Below are positions 51,314-60,024 of a stretch of 64,000 nucleotides of DNA, in pieces. The DNA comes from Lachnospiraceae bacterium. GTDB taxonomy: Bacteria > Bacillota_A > Clostridia > Lachnospirales > Lachnospiraceae. The number at the start of each line of letters is the position of its first letter. The stretch's first letter is position 1. The notes below the pieces were generated by a model. It saw only the letters and a list, made by a program, of their open reading frames with translations, was not told the DNA's origin and did not search any database. A program made the position numbers and the translations under genes. The stretch spans positions 1 through 64,000 of the forward strand of contig QXWX01000006.1 in NCBI GenBank assembly GCA_009911175.1, in the 5' to 3' direction.

Positions 51314-52954
51314 ATGTTTAATGAGGTAGTGACGGACACCAACATCGTTTACTATTTGATGATAGCGGTGGGCGCCGTCGGGGTGCTGTCAAAGGCAGTC
51401 AACCAGATTACTCTTCGCCGTCTGGTCAGGGCGGCGGGCAATATGTCCAAGAGTACACACAAACTGATAAAGCTGGTGCGGGCGAAATACGAGCACGCGC
51501 TGATGCTGCACGACCGGGTAGAAAATGCGGAAGCATTTGTGGAGAAATACATATATGAATACAGAGGATTCCTGCTGCGGATCCATACATGGAGACAGAT
51601 TGAAGTGCAGTCGATCTGGTTTTCCGGGATTCTGGCGGCTTTTGGAGGGATCGTCTGGTACTTGGAAAATGGGTTTTGTGAGCAGGTCTATCGTTATATC
51701 AGTCTTGGGGCGGCGGAAATGGTCCTTCTGTTTGTTATCAGCCAGATTTCGGACGAGCAGTACAAGATTGAGGCGGCCAAAAACTACATGGTGGATTATC
51801 TGGAAAATGTCTGCGCCATGCGCCGCCGCAAAGCCCGCCAGTCGGAGAAGGACCAGATTAATATCATCCAGCCGGAGACCTCCCAGGCCCTCCGCGCAAA
51901 TGGCCGGGATTCCGATGACGGAAAAGAAGCTGCCACAGGAACCGGATTTTTAAAAGGAAAAAAAAATTCCGTTGGAGGCCGGACCGCGTCCGAACGTGCC
52001 GAAGCTCACGCAAAGCAGCCTGCAAAGTCCAGGGAAGCTCAGGAGGCGCCGGGTTTGTCCATCAGTATCGAAGGTGAGCCCCGCAGGGCACGTACAGGCG
52101 TATCCGGAGACACGGCTCCCCTCTACGGGAGCGCAGAGGAGCTGGCCCGCGTCGCCGGGATCTATGAAGAAGAAATGGGGTCTGAGGAGGAAGAAGCTCC
52201 GGCATACGGAAATATAACCCCGCTGAGACCGGAGGACGCTTCCGAGTATGAAGATTCCGAGCCGGAAGAACAGCCCGCCTTTGCCTATGAAGGGGCGGCA
52301 CAGAATGGCCAGTCCGTATCCAGCTATGGAACCGCGGCACAGAATGGCCGGTCCGTATCCAGCTATGGAACCGCGGCACAGAACGGCCGGTCCGTATCCA
52401 GCTATGGAACTGCGGCACAGAACGGTCAATCCGCTTCCGTTTATGGAACCGCAGCACAAAAAAGCCAGCCCGCTTCCGCCAATGGAGGCGCCGCGTCGAA
52501 AGGGGGCAGCCCGTCACCTGCATATGGAGCGGCTGCCGGAAAGGGGGTGAACGTCTCCGGGGCTTCGGGCACCTCCCAGATGAAACGGATCCCCGGCAGA
52601 TTCCAGGATGTGGTGCAGAGAATGATTGAGGACACTACAGAATACGAGGAAGTCCTGGAGGGCCCACCCTTACCGGAGGAAGCAGCCCGCCCTGCCGGAC
52701 ACCCCGATATGATCCGTGCAAATGGGGGGCTGTCCCGACAGTCAGCAGAATATTCGGAGCTTGACGCGTCCTATGGAGACGGGGAGGACCTGAGAGATTA
52801 TGATAGGTCAAGACATAAAAACCGCAAAAAGGGCGATGCCGCAAGGCAGGTCATCCGCCGTACCATGAAAGGAAATCCGGAATTATCGGACCGCGAGGAA
52901 TCCACCTTAAAGGAGGAAGCCATCCGCCAGATACTGGAAGAATTTCTTGCATAA
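51314..52954 (+). CDS. Membrane protein with 13-residue tandem repeats, unknown function
   Basis: A 546-residue protein. Residues 1-160 contain three hydrophobic helices (IVYYLMIAVGAVGVLSKAV, SIWFSGILAAFGGIVWYLE, SLGAAEMVLLFVISQI) separated by charged helical parts. The rest is hydrophilic and disordered; residues ~320-390 repeat the 13-residue unit AQNGQSVSSYGTA about five times with small changes. The C-terminus is helical and basic (DRSRHKNRKKGDAARQVIRR). ATG 51314 follows gaggaggg. It precedes pgi by about 120 bases and may be co-transcribed. I do not recognise the family. Confidence 0.6.
   Translation: MFNEVVTDTNIVYYLMIAVGAVGVLSKAVNQITLRRLVRAAGNMSKSTHKLIKLVRAKYEHALMLHDRVENAEAFVEKYIYEYRGFLLRIHTWRQIEVQSIWFSGILAAFGGIVWYLENGFCEQVYRYISLGAAEMVLLFVISQISDEQYKIEAAKNYMVDYLENVCAMRRRKARQSEKDQINIIQPETSQALRANGRDSDDGKEAATGTGFLKGKKNSVGGRTASERAEAHAKQPAKSREAQEAPGLSISIEGEPRRARTGVSGDTAPLYGSAEELARVAGIYEEEMGSEEEEAPAYGNITPLRPEDASEYEDSEPEEQPAFAYEGAAQNGQSVSSYGTAAQNGRSVSSYGTAAQNGRSVSSYGTAAQNGQSASVYGTAAQKSQPASANGGAASKGGSPSPAYGAAAGKGVNVSGASGTSQMKRIPGRFQDVVQRMIEDTTEYEEVLEGPPLPEEAARPAGHPDMIRANGGLSRQSAEYSELDASYGDGEDLRDYDRSRHKNRKKGDAARQVIRRTMKGNPELSDREESTLKEEAIRQILEEFLA
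52285..52500 (+). repeat. 39-base tandem repeat inside a coding gene
   Basis: The unit ggcacagaatggccagtccg, then tatccagctatggaaccgc, repeats in frame about five times with point changes; two further units are diverged. It encodes the AQNGxSVSSYGTA blocks and is not a CRISPR array. Confidence 0.85.
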
Positions 52955-53071
52955 AACAGCCAGATTTGGTAAAATATGTACAGCAGGTACCAATGGATTC
53001 CTCCCCAGCGCATTTCCACAGGCCGCGGTCAGGAAACCTTAAGAGTACAGAAGCAGAAAGGAAGGTTAACG

Positions 53072-54421
53072 ATGGCTAACAAAGTGACATTTGATTACTC
53101 AAAGGCAACAGGTTTTATTCAGGAACACGAGATGCAGTATATGAGCGAGCTTGCGGCACAGGCGAAGGACAAGCTTGTATCCAAGAGCGGCGCAGGGAAT
53201 GATTTCGTAGGCTGGGTCGATCTCCCGGTAGACTACGATAAAGAAGAATTTGCCCGTATTCAGAAAGCGGCGGACAAGATCCGTGAGGATTCCGAAGTGC
53301 TTCTGGTGATCGGGATCGGCGGTTCCTACCTTGGGGCAAGGGCTGCGATCGAATTTTTGGGACATTCCTTTGCAAATATCGTTTCCAAAGACGTCAGAAA
53401 ATCTCCGGAGATCTATTTCGTTGGAAACAGTATCAGCAGCACCTACATCAGTGACCTGATCGAAGTTGTGGGAGACAGAGATTTCTCCATCAATATGATA
53501 TCCAAGTCGGGAACAACGACAGAGCCGGCGATCGCCTTCCGCGTATTTAAAGAGATTCTGGAAAAGAAATATGGAAAGGAAGAGGCTTCAAAGAGAATAT
53601 ATGCTACCACCGATAAAGCAAGAGGAGCTTTGAAGAATCTTGCCACAGAAGAGGGGTATGAGTCCTTTGTCGTGCCGGACGACGTCGGCGGACGTTTTTC
53701 CGTACTGACGGCAGTCGGCCTGCTCCCCATCGCAGTCAGCGGTGTGGACATCAACGAGCTGATGGAAGGCGCGGCAGCAGGAAGAAAGGCCGCTTTGGAA
53801 AATGATTTCGCGGAAAATGATGCAATGCAGTACGCGGCAGTCCGCAACATCCTCCTTCGTAAAGGAAAAACCGTAGAAGTTCTGGCGAACTATGAGCCAA
53901 GCCTGCATTATGTATCTGAGTGGTGGAAACAGCTCTATGGAGAGAGCGAGGGTAAGGACCAGAAGGGAATCTTCCCGGCATCTGTTGACCTGACAACAGA
54001 CCTGCACTCCATGGGACAGTTTATTCAGGACGGCAACAGAATCCTGTTTGAGACCGTATTAAATGTGGAAAAATCCAGGGCGGAGATCGTGATGAACGAG
54101 GAACCGGTTGATCTGGACGGCCTCAATTATCTGAAAGGAAAGACCGTTGATTTTATAAATAAGAGCGCCATGAACGGAACCATTCTTGCCCACACAGACG
54201 GCAATGTTCCGAACCTCATGGTGAAGATTCCGGAGCAGAACGCATTTTATCTGGGACAGTTGTTCTACTTCTTTGAGTTCGCCTGCGGCGTGAGCGGATA
54301 CTTACTCGGCGTGAATCCGTTCAACCAGCCGGGCGTGGAGAGTTATAAGCGGAACATGTTCGCGCTGCTCGGAAAACCAGGATATGAAGAAGAAAGAGAA
54401 GCATTGTTGAAGAGATTGTAA
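53072..54421 (+). CDS. pgi: Glucose-6-phosphate isomerase
   Basis: A 449-residue glycolytic enzyme that interconverts glucose-6-phosphate and fructose-6-phosphate. Signatures: [36 protein letters not shown] (here [10 protein letters not shown]), [22 protein letters not shown] with the active-site Glu, and [21 protein letters not shown]. Length is normal for the Firmicute form. ATG 53072 follows gaaaggaagg; a longer reading from 52976 is rejected. A strong terminator follows at 54446-54482. Confidence 0.95.
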   Translation: MANKVTFDYSKATGFIQEHEMQYMSELAAQAKDKLVSKSGAGNDFVGWVDLPVDYDKEEFARIQKAADKIREDSEVLLVIGIGGSYLGARAAIEFLGHSFANIVSKDVRKSPEIYFVGNSISSTYISDLIEVVGDRDFSINMISKSGTTTEPAIAFRVFKEILEKKYGKEEASKRIYATTDKARGALKNLATEEGYESFVVPDDVGGRFSVLTAVGLLPIAVSGVDINELMEGAAAGRKAALENDFAENDAMQYAAVRNILLRKGKTVEVLANYEPSLHYVSEWWKQLYGESEGKDQKGIFPASVDLTTDLHSMGQFIQDGNRILFETVLNVEKSRAEIVMNEEPVDLDGLNYLKGKTVDFINKSAMNGTILAHTDGNVPNLMVKIPEQNAFYLGQLFYFFEFACGVSGYLLGVNPFNQPGVESYKRNMFALLGKPGYEEEREALLKRL

Positions 54422-54445
54422 GAGGTTGTAGGAAGTTCTAAGATG

Positions 54446-54482
54446 ACCGGCCATGCATGGATGAGACTGCATGGCCGGTTTT
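54446..54482 (+). terminator. Terminator after pgi
   Basis: Arms accggccatgca and tgcatggccggt with a ten-base loop are followed by tttta. A good rho-independent terminator. Confidence 0.9.
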
Positions 54483-54519
54483 ATGATGTTGTTGAATATG
54501 CACAAAAATAAAAATTAGA

Positions 54520-54549
54520 TTGACACAAAATTGTGGGTTATGGTAAGAT
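54520..54549 (+). promoter_or_regulatory. Promoter of the purine-permease transcript
   Basis: ttgaca at 54520-54525 and taagat at 54544-54549 with an 18-base spacer precede the guanine riboswitch by about 50 bases. Confidence 0.65.
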
Positions 54550-54601
54550 GTTATTAACAGAAAATAAAAAGAATAAAAATTTAATGCATAAGTATTTGAG
54601 A

Positions 54602-54666
54602 GCTTATATATATCCGAGATTGGTCGGATGTTTCTACTAACTACCGTAATAGTTAACTATAAGTTT
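54602..54666 (+). ncRNA. Guanine-type purine riboswitch
   Basis: The aptamer has a P1 stem from cttata and tataag, P2 from tccga and tcgga, and P3 from taacta and tagtta, with the conserved core gtttctac joining P2 and P3. The discriminating base in the last junction (aactat) is C, as in guanine/hypoxanthine aptamers; adenine aptamers have U there. It controls the NCS2 purine permease gene. The 280-base platform to 54944 is unusually long; tagtttttgttttt at 54748-54765 may include a terminator. No regulatory protein is needed. Confidence 0.88.
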
Positions 54667-54944
54667 TCATATCGTGAACGGATTTGGGTATGCAGTTCGT
54701 GTTGCAGGAAAACCAGGTCGGACAGATATGAAGCTTTGGAAGAACGGCGGTAGTTTTTGTTTTTATTATAACGATCCCAAACAGCGGACGGGCCTGCGGC
54801 CGACTGTTCAGAACCGTTACATTTTTTCAGATAAGGTTATGCATGAAGTTTTTAATGGGGGGTGGGAGAGTTTCGAAAATGGAGGAGCTTTAAGGAGCTG
54901 ATTCGACTAGATCACAAGACACGAAAGAACAGGAGGAATGAACT

Positions 54945-56339
54945 ATGGAGAACAATAATAATCAGGGCTTTTTGGAAAAGGTCTTTCACTTGTCGGAGAA
55001 TCATACGGATGTAAAGACGGAGTTCATTGCGGGCGTTACGACATTTATGACGATGGCATATATCCTGGCGGTCAATCCCAATATCCTGAGCGCGTCCGGA
55101 ATGGACGCGGGGGCCGTATTCACGGCGACAGCTTTGGCATCCCTTGTGGCAACTCTGTTGATGGCGGCCTTTGCGAATTATCCGTTCGTACTGGCACCCG
55201 GCATGGGGCTGAACGCGTATTTTGCGTATACAGTAGTCCTGCAGATGGGATATACCTGGCAGATGGCTTTGGCGGCAGTATTTGTGGAAGGTCTTATTTT
55301 CATTTTGCTGTCACTGACCAACGTGCGGGAGGCTATTTTCAATGCGATCCCCATGAACCTGAAGCATGCGGTATCCGTAGGTATCGGCCTCTTCATTGCG
55401 TTTATCGGGCTGCAGAACGCGAAGATCGTGGTGGACAGCGCAACATTGGTATCCGTGTATTCTTTCAAGGGCTCCATTGAGGCAGGAACATTTCAGGCAG
55501 AAGGGATCACGGTCCTGCTGGCTCTCATCGGCATCCTGCTGACGGCTGTCCTGGTTGTGAAAAATGTAAAAGGCAACATCCTGTGGGGAATCCTGGGCAC
55601 ATGGATTTTGGGAATCATCTGCGAGCTGGTGGGCCTGTATCGTCCGGATCCGGAGCTGGGCATGTTCAGTGTGCTGCCGGATTTCAGCTCAGGCTTCGGA
55701 ATCCCGAGCATGGCGCCGACCTTCTTTAAAATGGATTTCAGCGGGATCCTGTCCCTGAATTTCCTGACCATTATGTTTGCGTTTCTATTTGTGGATATGT
55801 TTGATACGCTGGGAACGCTGATCGGTGTGGCATCCAAGGCGGATATGCTGGATGAGGACGGAAAGCTTCCGAAGATTAAGGGCGCTCTGATGTCTGACGC
55901 GGTGGGAACTTCCTTGGGCGCGGTATTCGGAACTTCTACAACAACGACTTTTGTAGAGAGCGCTTCCGGTGTTGCCGAGGGAGGACGGACCGGACTTACG
56001 GCAGTGGTATCGGCCGCGCTGTTCGGATTGGCGCTGTTCCTGTCTCCGATCTTTCTGGCGATTCCGTCCTTTGCGACGGCTCCGGCATTGATCGTGGTTG
56101 GATTTTTGATGATCACGTCCATTACGAAAATTGATTTCGCGGATTATACCGAGGCGCTTCCCTGCTATATCAGCATGATCGCAATGCCGTTCATGTACAG
56201 CATTTCCGAAGGGATCGCAATGGGAGTGATCTCCTATGTGGTGATCAACCTGCTGACAGGCCGCGCGAAGGAGAAGAAGATCAGCCTGCTGATGTATGTG
56301 CTTGCGGTGCTGTTTGTCCTAAAATATATTCTGATTTAG
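54945..56339 (+). CDS. NCS2-family purine permease (guanine/hypoxanthine, PbuG/AzgA type)
   Basis: A 464-residue membrane transporter with about 12 helices. It has the family blocks GVTTFMTMAYILAVNPNILS near residue 29, NYPFVLAPGMGLNAYFAYTV, LVDMFDTLGTLIGVASKADM (Asp/Thr-rich substrate region; here FVDMFDTLG) and GTSTTTTFVESASGVAEGGR TG near 330. The upstream guanine riboswitch agrees with guanine or hypoxanthine uptake, and this is the basis for the substrate. ATG 54945 follows acaggagg. A terminator follows at 56434-56470. Confidence 0.92.
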   Translation: MENNNNQGFLEKVFHLSENHTDVKTEFIAGVTTFMTMAYILAVNPNILSASGMDAGAVFTATALASLVATLLMAAFANYPFVLAPGMGLNAYFAYTVVLQMGYTWQMALAAVFVEGLIFILLSLTNVREAIFNAIPMNLKHAVSVGIGLFIAFIGLQNAKIVVDSATLVSVYSFKGSIEAGTFQAEGITVLLALIGILLTAVLVVKNVKGNILWGILGTWILGIICELVGLYRPDPELGMFSVLPDFSSGFGIPSMAPTFFKMDFSGILSLNFLTIMFAFLFVDMFDTLGTLIGVASKADMLDEDGKLPKIKGALMSDAVGTSLGAVFGTSTTTTFVESASGVAEGGRTGLTAVVSAALFGLALFLSPIFLAIPSFATAPALIVVGFLMITSITKIDFADYTEALPCYISMIAMPFMYSISEGIAMGVISYVVINLLTGRAKEKKISLLMYVLAVLFVLKYILI

Positions 56340-56433
56340 GAACTGCGTTATACGGCACTGCCGCGCGGAGTCTGGTACGGTAAATGCCGTGCGGTCGGAA
56401 CGCGAAGATGCAATTGATATCTGAGGATCAGAA

Positions 56434-56470
56434 CCGCCGGAGACATGGGAACACCTCTCCGGCGGCTTTT
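56434..56470 (+). terminator. Terminator after the purine permease gene
   Basis: Arms ccgccggaga and tctccggcgg are followed by cttttcctgtccttttttcc. A good rho-independent terminator. Confidence 0.9.
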
Positions 56471-56525
56471 CCTGTCCTTTTTTCCCATTACATGCTTGCC
56501 TGAATCGAAAAAATATAGTACCATA

Positions 56526-56570
56526 GAGTTACATGTCACGCCTGATAAGGGCGCGGCCTGTAATTATAGA
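56526..56570. repeat. Hairpin repeat, family 2 copy B
   Basis: gttacatgtcacgcctg is shared with 22036-22052, and its right arm is more diverged (ggcctgtaattat). It lies between the permease terminator and the FHA gene. Confidence 0.6.
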
Positions 56571-56645
56571 AAATACAAATGAAAAAATGTATTTTAGGCA
56601 GTGGCACTGTTTGAAGGCTGTCGATATACAAAGGAGTGAATACAT

Positions 56646-57299
56646 ATGCAGTATCTGGTTATAATGGGAATATTGATCGCTGTCGCGGTGATTTTGATCA
56701 TTATCATCATCACAGCCCTGGTGAAGAGCCGTCAGGACGACGGGGAGAAGTATGAGGACGACGATGAAGAAGATGACTATGATGACGGATACGATGAGGA
56801 AGCTGAGGAAGCGCCCCGCCATATGAGTGAGGAGTATGATGAGCAAAGGGAGCCGGAACAGGAAGAAGGCCCGCTCATTGTAGGACAGGGCAGGCGTCCG
56901 CGGGAAGGCGCTCATGCGGAGGAAGGCCGGAACCGGCCGGGCGAAGAGCCGGGAGGGAGGCGGTCTTCCGAGAAGAAGCTCTGGAAGCTGGCTTTGGAGA
57001 ATCTGACCACCTGGCAGAAATTCACGTTTATTTTTTATGAAAATCTCGGGATTGGAAGGGGACACAGTGTCCCGCAGCTTGAAAAGTTTCTGTCCATTGG
57101 AGACGACCCGAGGGTGTCAAAGCTGCACTGTGCAATCATCCAGAAGGAGGGTAAGCTCTACCTGAAGGACATGGGGTCCCGGAACGGAACCTACCTCAAC
57201 GGCAAGCGGGTGACCCAGCCCGTACTGCTCCAGAGGGACGACATCATCGGGATGGGCGAGACTGAGATTGAGATACAGAGTATGATGAGAGAAAAATAA
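56646..57299 (+). CDS. Membrane-anchored FHA-domain protein
   Basis: A 217-residue protein with one N-terminal helix (MQYLVIMGILIAVAVILIII), an acidic disordered part of about 95 residues (Glu/Asp/Gly/Arg rich) and a C-terminal FHA domain at about 132-212 (GIGRGHSVPQ, RVSKLHCAIIQKEGKLYLKD, MGSRNGTYLNGKRV). FHA domains bind phosphothreonine proteins, often Ser/Thr kinase targets at division or wall sites. The partner is not visible nearby; the DacF-type carboxypeptidase is downstream. ATG 56646 follows aaggag. Confidence 0.88.
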   Translation: MQYLVIMGILIAVAVILIIIIITALVKSRQDDGEKYEDDDEEDDYDDGYDEEAEEAPRHMSEEYDEQREPEQEEGPLIVGQGRRPREGAHAEEGRNRPGEEPGGRRSSEKKLWKLALENLTTWQKFTFIFYENLGIGRGHSVPQLEKFLSIGDDPRVSKLHCAIIQKEGKLYLKDMGSRNGTYLNGKRVTQPVLLQRDDIIGMGETEIEIQSMMREK

Positions 57300-57359
57300 A
57301 ATGCTGCTCGGTATGGAATGGCCTGTACCCGGCGGGAATCAGTGCAGCAGTTGGAGAAA

Positions 57360-57403
57360 ATATCCAGCCCTTTGCCGGAGGTAATCGAAAAGGGGCTGGA
57401 TAT
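57360..57403. terminator. Inverted repeat between the FHA and carboxypeptidase genes
   Basis: Arms atatccagccc and gggctggatat with a ~20-base loop. No T-run follows, so termination strength is uncertain. Confidence 0.5.
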
Positions 57404-57474
57404 CGTTGTGTATCATCGTATGCGGAAAAGCAGCCGACAGCAGGCTTTTCTTACATGAAGTATGGAGGTTCTGT

Positions 57475-59403
57475 ATGATAGGAAAAAAGATCCTGGCAGG
57501 GGCAATGGCGGCATTACTTCTTGCGGCATGTCCCGGATTAGAGAGTTGTGCAGAGGAAGGGCAGGAGACTCCCGCGGCGGAAGGCGCGGAAGCACCCCAG
57601 CCGGAAAAGACGCCCGAGGAGCTGGCTGCGGAGGAAGAAGCCAGAAAAAACGCGATTTATGAGATCGTACCTGACTCCAATAATCTGCCCGGATGGCCGG
57701 AAGGGCCGAAGGTCCATGCGGCGTCGGCCATTGTAATGGATATGGAGAGCGGTGCGGTTCTCTACGCAAAGGCGGCGGAGGAACAGCATTTTCCTGCCAG
57801 CATCACGAAGCTTTTGACTACGCTGGTAGCGCTGGAGACGGGGGAACCCGACGATACGGTGACGTTCTCGGAGGACAGCATCAGCTTTCTGGAGCCGGGG
57901 GATGCCAGTGTCGGAATGCTTGTGGGTGAGCAGCTCAGCCTCAATGACGCGCTGCATGCGGTCCTGCTTGCTTCGGCAAATGAAGTCTCCTACGCGGTGG
58001 CGGAGAATATGGGGATCAAGATGGGCGGGACTTACCAGACCTTCATTGACCGGATGAATGAGCGGGCCGTCGAACTGGGATGTACGGGTTCTCATTGGGT
58101 CAATGCCAACGGTCTGCATGACGATCAGCATTTTACAACGGCTCATGATATGGCGCGGATTGCAGCGGCAGTTTATCAGTATGAACCGTTCCAGCATCTG
58201 ATGGGTTCGCTGGAATATACCATTGCGCCCACCAGTCTGAAAAATGAGCCCCGGACCTGCTGGCAGAATCACAAGATGCTCTGGCCGGAGAATGAATATT
58301 ATTACGAATTTTGCCGGGGCGGGAAGACCGGATATACGGACCAGTCGGGAACAACGCTGGTGACCATGGCCGATAACGGGCAGATGCGCCTGGCGGCGGT
58401 GGTGATGGCAGATTACGGGGTACAGGCCTATGAGGACACCCGGGCTATGCTGGATTACGCGTTCGGCAATTTTACCAAGGTGACCATTGCGGACAAGGAG
58501 ACGTCCGGTGATATTGAGACCTTTCAGGATGAGGGGGCATATGTGGTCCTCCCCGCGGGGGTTGATTTTACGCAGCTGGAATGTCAGATTTCCACGGCAG
58601 AAGGAGAGGCGGAGACAGAAGAGGTTTCCTTTGACCGGTGGATCGAGGTGCTGACTGCGCCGCCGGCTCCTCCGGCGGAGACTCCGGCAGAGGGAGAGCA
58701 GCCGGGGCAGGAAGGAACGGACGGGACTCCGGCAGGCGCGCCGGCGGATGGAGCGCAGCCGGGAGCCGAGGGAGCAGCGGATGGTTCTCAGCCTGGGGCC
58801 GAGGGAACGGCAGATGGTTCTCAGCCGGGCACAGAGGGATCACCGGCTGCAGACGGAGCGGTTCCGGCTTCTGCGGAAGGCGCGCGGCCGGGAACGGACG
58901 GAGTTGCTCCGGCCGGCGCAGAAGGCGCACAGCCAGGGACAGACGGGACGCGGCCGGAAGCAGGAAAGAGCGGAGATGCCTCCGGCAATCAGGGCTTATC
59001 CGGAACCGGGGAGAATCCGGACGATGTATCCTCCGGTCAGGACGGAGAAGATCCGGCGTCAGGAACAGCCGGGAACAAAGAGAATGATGCCGGGTCCGGC
59101 AGCGAAAGGGCCGGAACGATCGTTTATACCTATGCAGGCCAGGAGGCCGGTCATGCGGCAGTGGTTTTGAATCAGTCCTATTTTGGAGAGGGATCGGAAA
59201 TAGAGTGGACGCCTGCGGACGGCAGCAAGAGGAAAAGCAAAGAAACTGCCCCGAAAAAACTGGGCGGGCTTTCCACAAGACAGATGATCATTGCGGGCGG
59301 AGTGGCAGTGCTGCTGGTTGTGATCGTGTGTGCAGGCATGAGCAGACGGAAGAGGACACAGGAGAGAAAAAGACGGAACCGGAAAAATAAGAAAACCTCT
59401 TGA
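57475..59403 (+). CDS. D-alanyl-D-alanine carboxypeptidase (DacF/PBP5 type) with low-complexity tail
   Basis: A 642-residue exported penicillin-binding protein of the S11 family. The signal (MIGKKILAGAMAALLLAACP) is followed by a Glu/Ala/Pro linker, then the catalytic domain: Ser109 in PASITKLLT (SxxK), SANE (SxN) and GGKTGYTDQSGTTLV (KTG). From about residue 400 a ~190-residue disordered region repeats Ala/Gly/Glu/Pro/Gln blocks such as ADGSQPGAEG. The end has a membrane helix (IIAGGVAVLLVVIVCAGM) and an Arg/Lys tail. ATG 57475 follows tggagg. It trims peptidoglycan. The long tail and true helix anchor are unusual versus the amphipathic anchor of PBP5. Confidence 0.9.
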   Translation: MIGKKILAGAMAALLLAACPGLESCAEEGQETPAAEGAEAPQPEKTPEELAAEEEARKNAIYEIVPDSNNLPGWPEGPKVHAASAIVMDMESGAVLYAKAAEEQHFPASITKLLTTLVALETGEPDDTVTFSEDSISFLEPGDASVGMLVGEQLSLNDALHAVLLASANEVSYAVAENMGIKMGGTYQTFIDRMNERAVELGCTGSHWVNANGLHDDQHFTTAHDMARIAAAVYQYEPFQHLMGSLEYTIAPTSLKNEPRTCWQNHKMLWPENEYYYEFCRGGKTGYTDQSGTTLVTMADNGQMRLAAVVMADYGVQAYEDTRAMLDYAFGNFTKVTIADKETSGDIETFQDEGAYVVLPAGVDFTQLECQISTAEGEAETEEVSFDRWIEVLTAPPAPPAETPAEGEQPGQEGTDGTPAGAPADGAQPGAEGAADGSQPGAEGTADGSQPGTEGSPAADGAVPASAEGARPGTDGVAPAGAEGAQPGTDGTRPEAGKSGDASGNQGLSGTGENPDDVSSGQDGEDPASGTAGNKENDAGSGSERAGTIVYTYAGQEAGHAAVVLNQSYFGEGSEIEWTPADGSKRKSKETAPKKLGGLSTRQMIIAGGVAVLLVVIVCAGMSRRKRTQERKRRNRKNKKTS

Positions 59404-59428
59404 CTAATCCGCCTCTTCTACTTATAAT
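59400..59428 (+). promoter_or_regulatory. Sigma-A promoter of the ileS leader
   Basis: ttgact at 59400-59405 overlaps the carboxypeptidase stop; tataat at 59423-59428 follows after exactly 17 bases. Strong consensus promoter. Confidence 0.85.
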
Positions 59429-59460
59429 ATCTCTGTGGTAAAAAACTGAGAATACAAAAA

Positions 59461-59870
59461 GACCATGACGGAGACAGTAGGAAGAACTCTGAAGCTTCAA
59501 GCGAGCCGGAGATGGTGAGAGCCCGGTACAAGTAAGGTCTTTCTGAAGATCACTCCCGAGTTGCAGCAACCGAACCCCGGCATAGTTCCCAGTCGGTATA
59601 CGAACCCCGCCGGACAGTAGGTGCTGACGGTATCCGCCGTTACCGGAATCCATACCTTACCGGACGAAGTCCGCCTGCCCCACAGGGGCATGTATTAAGG
59701 GATGCCCTTTGGGTATAAATGACAAAGAGGTCAGAACACCGTGTTTTACAGGAAACAGCATTTTCACTGTTTTCCCCGTCAAAAAGGACACCGGATCTGA
59801 ACAGATGTTGTAACAGGTGGTATCAACGGAGCATACGCTTCCGTCCTATTACAGGACGGGAGCATTTTTG
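59461..59870 (+). ncRNA. T-box leader RNA for isoleucyl-tRNA synthetase
   Basis: Stem I is seen in gacggagacagtaggaag, gcgagccggagatggtgaga and gaagatcactcccgagttgc; ATC at 59549-59551 in the specifier loop is an isoleucine codon. The T-box antiterminator is aggtggtatcaacgga at 59815-59830, close to the consensus AGGGUGGNACCGCG. The competing terminator is gcttccgtcct/aggacgggagc with TTTTT at 59837-59869. Uncharged tRNA-Ile would stabilise antitermination and raise ileS. A partial dispersed repeat (aagggatgccctttgggtata, 59697-59718) lies inside the leader. Confidence 0.85.
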
Positions 59871-60024
59871 TTCTATAGGCAGTTTCTATGAATTTTCCGA
59901 TAGAACAAAGACCTCCGGAGAGAGTGCTGTGCGTCATACAGGACAGATGCCGCGACGCGGCCGCCGCAGGTGCGAGTTTCGCAGGCGAAACTCATTTATA
60001 TAATGAGAGAAAGGAAGGGAAGCA

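Noticed and set aside
52285..52500. Regular repeats resembling a CRISPR array
   Set aside because: 39-base units translate in frame as 13-residue blocks of a membrane protein; no spacers.
54674..54901. Protein-coding gene between the riboswitch and the purine permease
   Set aside because: No ribosome site before the GTG start, and it overlaps the likely switch platform.
58568..59278. Large minus-strand frame opposite the carboxypeptidase tail
   Set aside because: It is the complement of a low-complexity GC-rich repeat region and encodes a Pro/Arg/Leu-rich product without a start site.
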